Assembly (NCBI GenBank): GCA_030425425.1
Contig: JAUIAO010000004.1
Location: forward strand, 1 to 64,000
DNA length: 64,000 nt
Direction of reading: 5' to 3'
From: Bacteroidia bacterium
GTDB lineage: Bacteria > Bacteroidota > Bacteroidia > Cytophagales > Cyclobacteriaceae
This document shows positions 59,939-64,000 of this stretch, one piece after another. Within the stretch, counting starts at the first letter, position 1, and each line of letters starts with the position of its first letter. A model generated the notes under the pieces. The model saw nothing but the letters and a program-made list of their open reading frames with translations. It ran no database searches and had not been told where the DNA came from. The position numbers and the translations under genes were made by a program.

Positions 59939-61054
59939 ATGTTGAATAAACAACTCTTTATAGCCCTGATAGCATCCGTCCTCATTTGGAGCTCCTGTAC
60001 AGAGGATGATGATGCCAATCCGAAACTAGATATTCCTCAATCTTACGAGTTTGAACGAAATGGTGCGTCTTCTGTGGATTACAGTGGCCAAATTGCCCGA
60101 CTCGATATGTTGGCTGAACTGAAAGCATATATTGCTACAGCCAACGATAGCATGGCATTAGATGCACAAATACTCCTCGATATGTTCGCGAATGAAAACA
60201 ACCCCTTTGATGAAGCGGCATTGAATGAAAGCGGCAAGCGACTGGAAGACAAGACATTTTTAACAGATGTCAATTATTATAAAAATGTGTTGAACTCTGC
60301 TGCTACTGCAAGTCAGGCAGTGACAGAAGCGTCGGAAGGAACAGCCGGTCTTATTGCCAGGAGTGCGACCAGAGTGATATTGGTCAATGAAAAAGGACAT
60401 GAGTACACACAGATTGTTGAGAAAGGGCTCATGGGAGCGACATTCCTCAATCAGATTTATAATGCCTATCTCACAGATGCCAAAACAGGTGCTGACATTG
60501 ATAATGTAACGATAGTAGAAGGGAAGAATTACACCACGTTAGAGCATCATTTCGATGAAGCATTTGGGTATTGGGGTGTGAATGTAGATTTTGATCCTCA
60601 GGGCGAAAATCGCTTTTTAGGGAATTACACGCTGGGAAGAGAAGGGTTCACTGAAGCGGCAGATGCATTGAGAGCCGCATTCCTGACCGGGAGAACTGCG
60701 ATTGTTAACAGTGATTTTGAAACGCTTGACGCTCAAAAGGACATCATTTATGAGCAGTTTGAGATAGCAGTGGCAGCTACTGTGATTCATTATATCAATG
60801 AGTCAATTACAGACTTGAACAATGCGGAAATAGGAAACCTTTTTCACCATGCTTCTGAGGGATATGGTTTTGCACTTGGTTTGAAATACAATCCATATAA
60901 AATGATTACCGACACACAGTACGACGATTTGGTAAATAGTGGTTTCGGTACTGATGGCAATTTCTGGGATATGTCTGTGGAGTCATTAAACAACGCAAAA
61001 AACATCTTGATTTCAGCTTACCCTTCGTTAACTGATATCGCAGATGATTTGTAA
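59939..61054 (+). CDS. DUF4856-like lipoprotein
   Basis: Lipoprotein of 371 residues (signal LFIALIASVLIWSSCTEDDD). DIPQSYEFERNGASSVDYSGQIARLDMLAELKAYI near the start and the mostly helical remainder with SEGYGFALGLKYNP agree with DUF4856. Proteins of this type are found beside imelysins and TonB receptors in Bacteroidota iron loci; the molecular role is unknown. It has its own promoter and Fur-like palindrome, and another palindrome precedes the next gene. Confidence 0.75.
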   Translation: MLNKQLFIALIASVLIWSSCTEDDDANPKLDIPQSYEFERNGASSVDYSGQIARLDMLAELKAYIATANDSMALDAQILLDMFANENNPFDEAALNESGKRLEDKTFLTDVNYYKNVLNSAATASQAVTEASEGTAGLIARSATRVILVNEKGHEYTQIVEKGLMGATFLNQIYNAYLTDAKTGADIDNVTIVEGKNYTTLEHHFDEAFGYWGVNVDFDPQGENRFLGNYTLGREGFTEAADALRAAFLTGRTAIVNSDFETLDAQKDIIYEQFEIAVAATVIHYINESITDLNNAEIGNLFHHASEGYGFALGLKYNPYKMITDTQYDDLVNSGFGTDGNFWDMSVESLNNAKNILISAYPSLTDIADDL

Positions 61055-61075
61055 TTGATAAATTCCTGTCATTTC

Positions 61076-61098
61076 TTATTTAGAATAAATATAAATAA
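61076..61098. promoter_or_regulatory. Fur-box-like palindrome C
   Basis: TTATTTAGA-ATAAA-TATAAATAA, 9-bp arms with one mismatch, 6 nt before the imelysin start codon. The left arm is identical to site B. A weak TTG/TCATTT promoter precedes it. Confidence 0.6.
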
Positions 61099-61104
61099 GC
61101 AATT

Positions 61105-62214
61105 TTGCAGTCCATGAAAAAGTTAGGTTTAGGAATAGTAATTGCTGGAGCAACCGTACTTCAAGCTTGTACTTCAGGTAATGATTTGCTGGACAAGATG
61201 AATGATTTTGATCAGGGGCCCATGTTAGAAAACATAGGTTCTTCCATCATTTTACCTGCATACCAGTCACTGGCAAAGGAATCTGAAAGTCTGGACGTGG
61301 CTATTCAAAGTTTGGTTTCTGGTCCTTCCGAAGAAAACCTCATAGCTGCTCGCACCGCCTTGAAATCAACTCGGCTGGCATGGCAGGCTTGCACTCCATA
61401 TCAATTTGGGCCAGCGGAATCCATCAATTTGTCTGGCGTACTGAATATCTATCCCGTAGATACCCTACAAATTGAAAATAATATTGAATCAGGATCTTAT
61501 GATCTTACTACCATATCTAATGCAGATGCTCGTGGGTTTCAGTCTTTAGGATATCTTCTTTATACTCCAGGTCTGACGGATGCTGAGATTGTTTCATCTA
61601 TAACCGCCAATAGAGGACGATACCTTCAGGATATTGCAAATGAAATTGCCTTAGCCAGTGCCACTGTCTATCAGGAGTGGAATGTGCAAGGAGGCAATTA
61701 TCTGGCGGAATTTACGAGTGAGGATGCTTATGGGGTGAATGTAGGTAGTTCTGTTGGTAAGCTTGTCAATGCAATGAATAAGGACTTTGAGCGCAATAGC
61801 CGCGATGGAAAAATAGGAATTCCTGTAGGGATTCGAACCTTGGGTGAGCCAGTTTTTCATGCAATAGAGGCTTATTATGCGGGTTATTCAGTGGAACTAC
61901 TCCAGGCTAATATTGATGCTTATCATAAGCTCTACGAAGGAAATGATAATGTGGGAATAGAGGAATACCTGAAAGCAATACAGGCAACAACTACAGACAA
62001 CACAGACCTGTCTGAAAAAATAAATGCTCAGTTTTCATCCATTGAAACAGCTGCAAATGCACTATCCGATCCATTAGTGGAACAGATCGAAAACGATAAA
62101 ACTGCCGTAGAGTTGGTGTTTGCCGAAATGCATCGGTTGGTAGTCATGTTCAAAACCGAAATGGCTTCTTCTATGGGAGTAGTAATCACTTATCAGGACA
62201 ATGATGGGGATTAA
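61105..62214 (+). CDS. Imelysin family lipoprotein
   Basis: Helical surface or periplasmic lipoprotein of 369 residues linked to iron uptake. Signal LGIVIAGATVLQACTSG with lipobox, then the imelysin pattern: LKSTRLAWQACTPYQFGPAESINLSGVLNIYPVDT (about 90-125, the GPAE motif), RGFQSLGYLLYTPG (about 145) and LGEPVFHAIEAYYAGYS (about 248). Imelysin-like proteins probably bind metal or an iron complex; they are no longer thought to be ordinary peptidases. Next to DUF4856 and HTTM genes under a Fur-like site. Confidence 0.88.
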   Translation: MQSMKKLGLGIVIAGATVLQACTSGNDLLDKMNDFDQGPMLENIGSSIILPAYQSLAKESESLDVAIQSLVSGPSEENLIAARTALKSTRLAWQACTPYQFGPAESINLSGVLNIYPVDTLQIENNIESGSYDLTTISNADARGFQSLGYLLYTPGLTDAEIVSSITANRGRYLQDIANEIALASATVYQEWNVQGGNYLAEFTSEDAYGVNVGSSVGKLVNAMNKDFERNSRDGKIGIPVGIRTLGEPVFHAIEAYYAGYSVELLQANIDAYHKLYEGNDNVGIEEYLKAIQATTTDNTDLSEKINAQFSSIETAANALSDPLVEQIENDKTAVELVFAEMHRLVVMFKTEMASSMGVVITYQDNDGD

Positions 62215-62236
62215 AACAGATGTTCTCAACTAGCTA

Positions 62237-63556
62237 ATGAACTTTATCAATCATACCATGAATAGAAAGGTTACTATCGCTCCGTTAGTAACCTTTCGGA
62301 TTTTATTTGGTATGCTGATGCTTGCCTCCATGATTCGATTTTGGGCCAATGGATGGATTGAAGAATTATATATCGAGCCTACTTTTTATTTTCCGTTCAT
62401 AGAAGGTGTCAGACCTTTTCCGGGAATAGGAATGTATGTCGTTTTTGCTGTAATGATGCTAGCAACAGTGCTAATCATTATTGGTCTTTTCTATCGCTAT
62501 GCCATCTCTGCATTTTTTATCCTATTCACGTATGTGGAACTCATCGACAAGACAAATTACCTCAATCACTATTACTTCATCAGTCTGATCAGTTTTCTGA
62601 TGATTTTCATTCCTGCTCACAAAGCGTTTTCATTGGATGCGCGCATCAAAGGAAGTGAAACCAGCGAAGTGCCGGTGTTGTATCTCAATATTCTTCGCTT
62701 ACAAATGGGAATTTTGTACTTTTTTGCCGGCATTGCCAAAATCAACTCAGAATGGCTGCTCAAGGCGCAGCCTTTAAAAATGTGGCTTTCGGCGAATGTT
62801 TTCCAGCCAATCATTGGGCCACTGTTTCGATACAAAATCACAGCGTATATTTTTAGTTGGTTTGGAATGATTTACGACATCACCATTCCATTCTTTCTGT
62901 CATTCAGAAAGACCGTTTACACCGCTTACTTATTTGTTATTGGTTTTCATTTTATTACGTGGTGGATGTTTCCGATTGGAATGTTTCCATGGATTATGAT
63001 GGTGATTACCACGGTGTTTTTTCCGGCAGGTTTTCACGAGAGATTACTTGGTGGACTGAAAACATTGGTAGGGTGGAATCGAGTATCCGGCACCAGGGTA
63101 GATCACATTACTCCGATTTATAAGGTATTGATTACGGTTTTTTTCTTTTTCCAATTATTGCTTCCAATGAGATACCTTTTATATCCCGGAAATCTGTTTT
63201 GGACAGAACAAGGCTATAGATTTTCATGGCGAGTAATGCTGATGGAAAAGGCCGGGAGCGCTACTTTTTATGTGCGTGATAAGGGTGCAGATCAATCGAT
63301 TTTGGTGTCGAACTATGAATTCCTCACTCCACAACAAGAAAAAATGATGGCGACACAACCTGATATGATTGTGCAATTCGCTCACTATTTGGAAGAGGTT
63401 TATAAACTCAAAGGCATGTCTGATCCTGTCGTTACCGCTGATGTACTGGTTACCCTCAATGGACAGCCTGCTCGTACGTTTATTGATCCTCATATTGACC
63501 TAACTAAGGTCGAAAATAATTGGAAGAACAAAGACTGGATATTGGAATATGAATAA
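62237..63556 (+). CDS. HTTM domain membrane protein (vitamin K carboxylase-like)
   Basis: Integral membrane protein of 439 residues related to vitamin K-dependent gamma-carboxylase (HTTM domain). Helices include FRILFGMLMLASMIRFW, GMYVVFAVMMLATVLIIIGLFYRYAISAFFILFTYVELIDKTNYLNHYYFISLISFLMIFIP and LQMGILYFFAGIAKINSEWL; the motif YLNHYYFISL and WWMFPIGMFPWIMM match the family. The C-terminal soluble region (about 330-439) follows GYRFSWRVMLMEKAGSATFYVRD. Bacterial members lack a proven reaction; here it is between imelysin and a TonB receptor, overlapping the latter by 8 nt, so it presumably serves the iron locus. Confidence 0.85.
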   Translation: MNFINHTMNRKVTIAPLVTFRILFGMLMLASMIRFWANGWIEELYIEPTFYFPFIEGVRPFPGIGMYVVFAVMMLATVLIIIGLFYRYAISAFFILFTYVELIDKTNYLNHYYFISLISFLMIFIPAHKAFSLDARIKGSETSEVPVLYLNILRLQMGILYFFAGIAKINSEWLLKAQPLKMWLSANVFQPIIGPLFRYKITAYIFSWFGMIYDITIPFFLSFRKTVYTAYLFVIGFHFITWWMFPIGMFPWIMMVITTVFFPAGFHERLLGGLKTLVGWNRVSGTRVDHITPIYKVLITVFFFFQLLLPMRYLLYPGNLFWTEQGYRFSWRVMLMEKAGSATFYVRDKGADQSILVSNYEFLTPQQEKMMATQPDMIVQFAHYLEEVYKLKGMSDPVVTADVLVTLNGQPARTFIDPHIDLTKVENNWKNKDWILEYE

Positions 63557-64000
63557 GTGGATGTTGATTTTGTGGGGAAGTATTTGGGTAACAGCCAGTT
63601 TTGCACAGCAACTAAAGGGAACTGTCAAAGATGAAAATGGCCGGCCAATAGACGCCATGATTTTCGTAGATGGAACAAATATCAAAACTCAGACTACATC
63701 GAATGGCACTTTCGAAATAGAAAAAGTAAAAATTGGCAACTATAAGGTAGTTGCTTTTGCTCCCGGACTGGAAACGAACTTTGAGGAGGTCACTTTTACT
63801 GAGGATAGCCAGCATGAGCTTAATTTCATCCTTCGAGAAATGGTGACTGAATTGTCTGAGATCACTGTGGAGGATAAGCGCGATGAGGAATTGGGTATTG
63901 GGTGGCTGGAATCCGTAAGTGGTGCGGCTATCTATGAAGCCAAGAAGACAGAACTGATCAAAGTAGATAGATTGATAGCTAATACTGCGGCCAATGTAGG
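63549..64000 (+). CDS. TonB-dependent receptor, N-terminal part (runs off window)
   Basis: Not in the ORF track because it has no stop in the window. It starts at ATG 63549, overlapping the HTTM stop by 8 nt. The signal peptide (MNKWMLILWGSIWVTASFAQ) is followed by a CarboxypepD_reg-like domain (LKGTVKDENGRPIDAMIFVDGTNIKTQTTSNGTFEIEKV), then the linker LREMVTELSEITVEDKR, and the visible sequence reaches VDRLIANTAANVG. The rest of plug and barrel lies to the right. Substrate is probably iron-related by context. Confidence 0.85.
   Translation, partial: MNKWMLILWGSIWVTASFAQQLKGTVKDENGRPIDAMIFVDGTNIKTQTTSNGTFEIEKVKIGNYKVVAFAPGLETNFEEVTFTEDSQHELNFILREMVTELSEITVEDKRDEELGIGWLESVSGAAIYEAKKTELIKVDRLIANTAANV

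Noticed and set aside
1-64000. tRNA, rRNA, insertion sequence, prophage or CRISPR array
   Set aside because: No cloverleaf-like CCA-adjacent genes, rRNA signatures, transposase or phage structural genes, or spaced short repeats were recognised; a tRNAscan run could still find a missed tRNA.

Overview
The window is a piece of a Bacteroidota chromosome, most likely a marine, gliding member of the Cytophagales; the genus cannot be fixed from the sequence. The evidence is the gliding and type IX secretion genes (gldJ, gldD, gldE), a secreted giant protein with a T9SS C-terminal sorting domain, a SusC/SusD pair, an ECF sigma/FecR signalling operon, promoters of the Bacteroidota form (TTG about 20 bp before TAnnTTTG), few Shine-Dalgarno sequences, and the block HU - small basic ribosomal protein - rng / mutY - ssb - gldE - gldD.

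Region 1 (1-7.2 kb) is an integron-like gene cassette array, the most unusual part of the window. At least seven one-gene or two-gene cassettes all read in + direction and are separated by related, partly palindromic repeats of about 100 or 230-270 bp. The start of each cassette (core such as GTTGGGCAT, GTTGAGAGC, GTTAGAGAGC) is the reverse complement of the end of the same cassette (ATGCCCAAC, GCTCTCAAC, GCTCTCTAAC). This is the signature left by integron attC recombination. Cargo: a PIN-like nuclease with many zinc knuckles, a small membrane protein, a lipoprotein, a DUF3885-like protein, a frameshifted PIN toxin plus small partner, a Fic AMP-transferase with its own promoter, and a secreted carboxypeptidase-regulatory-like protein. 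No integrase lies in the window; it would be expected to the left.

Region 2 (7.5-24 kb) is ordinary backbone: Hsp20, a LiaF-like membrane protein, lipoproteins, HupE/UreJ-like protein, 2H phosphoesterase, a large zinc metalloprotease, DUF4301, TerB-like protein, S1/P1 nuclease, mfd, gldJ, a metallopeptidase, a membrane protein and a deoxynucleoside kinase. Region 3 (24-42.5 kb) is an outer-membrane uptake and surface block: SusD/SusC, a divergent 2545-residue T9SS-secreted protein with perfect-period 318-bp repeats, then ECF sigma - FecR - STN/surface-repeat protein - TonB-dependent receptor.

Region 4 (42.5-48.8 kb) holds small membrane and YARHG proteins, a RelE/ParE-type toxin-antitoxin pair, apparently orphan antitoxins (DUF433, DUF6364), and recG in an overlapping operon with two XRE-type regulators. 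Region 5 (48.8-54.7 kb) is the conserved gldD-gldE-ssb-mutY block, divergent from HU, a 29-residue ribosomal protein and rng; mutY has no ATG/GTG/TTG start at its expected N-terminus and seems to begin at ACG. Region 6 (54.9-64 kb) looks like an iron-controlled locus: three similar 21-23 bp palindromes resembling Fur boxes precede a TonB receptor - DUF4374 - PepSY operon, a DUF4856 lipoprotein, and imelysin - HTTM - TonB receptor, the last running off the window.

No tRNA, rRNA, CRISPR array, insertion sequence or prophage was recognised. All similarity statements come from reading the sequence, not from database searches.
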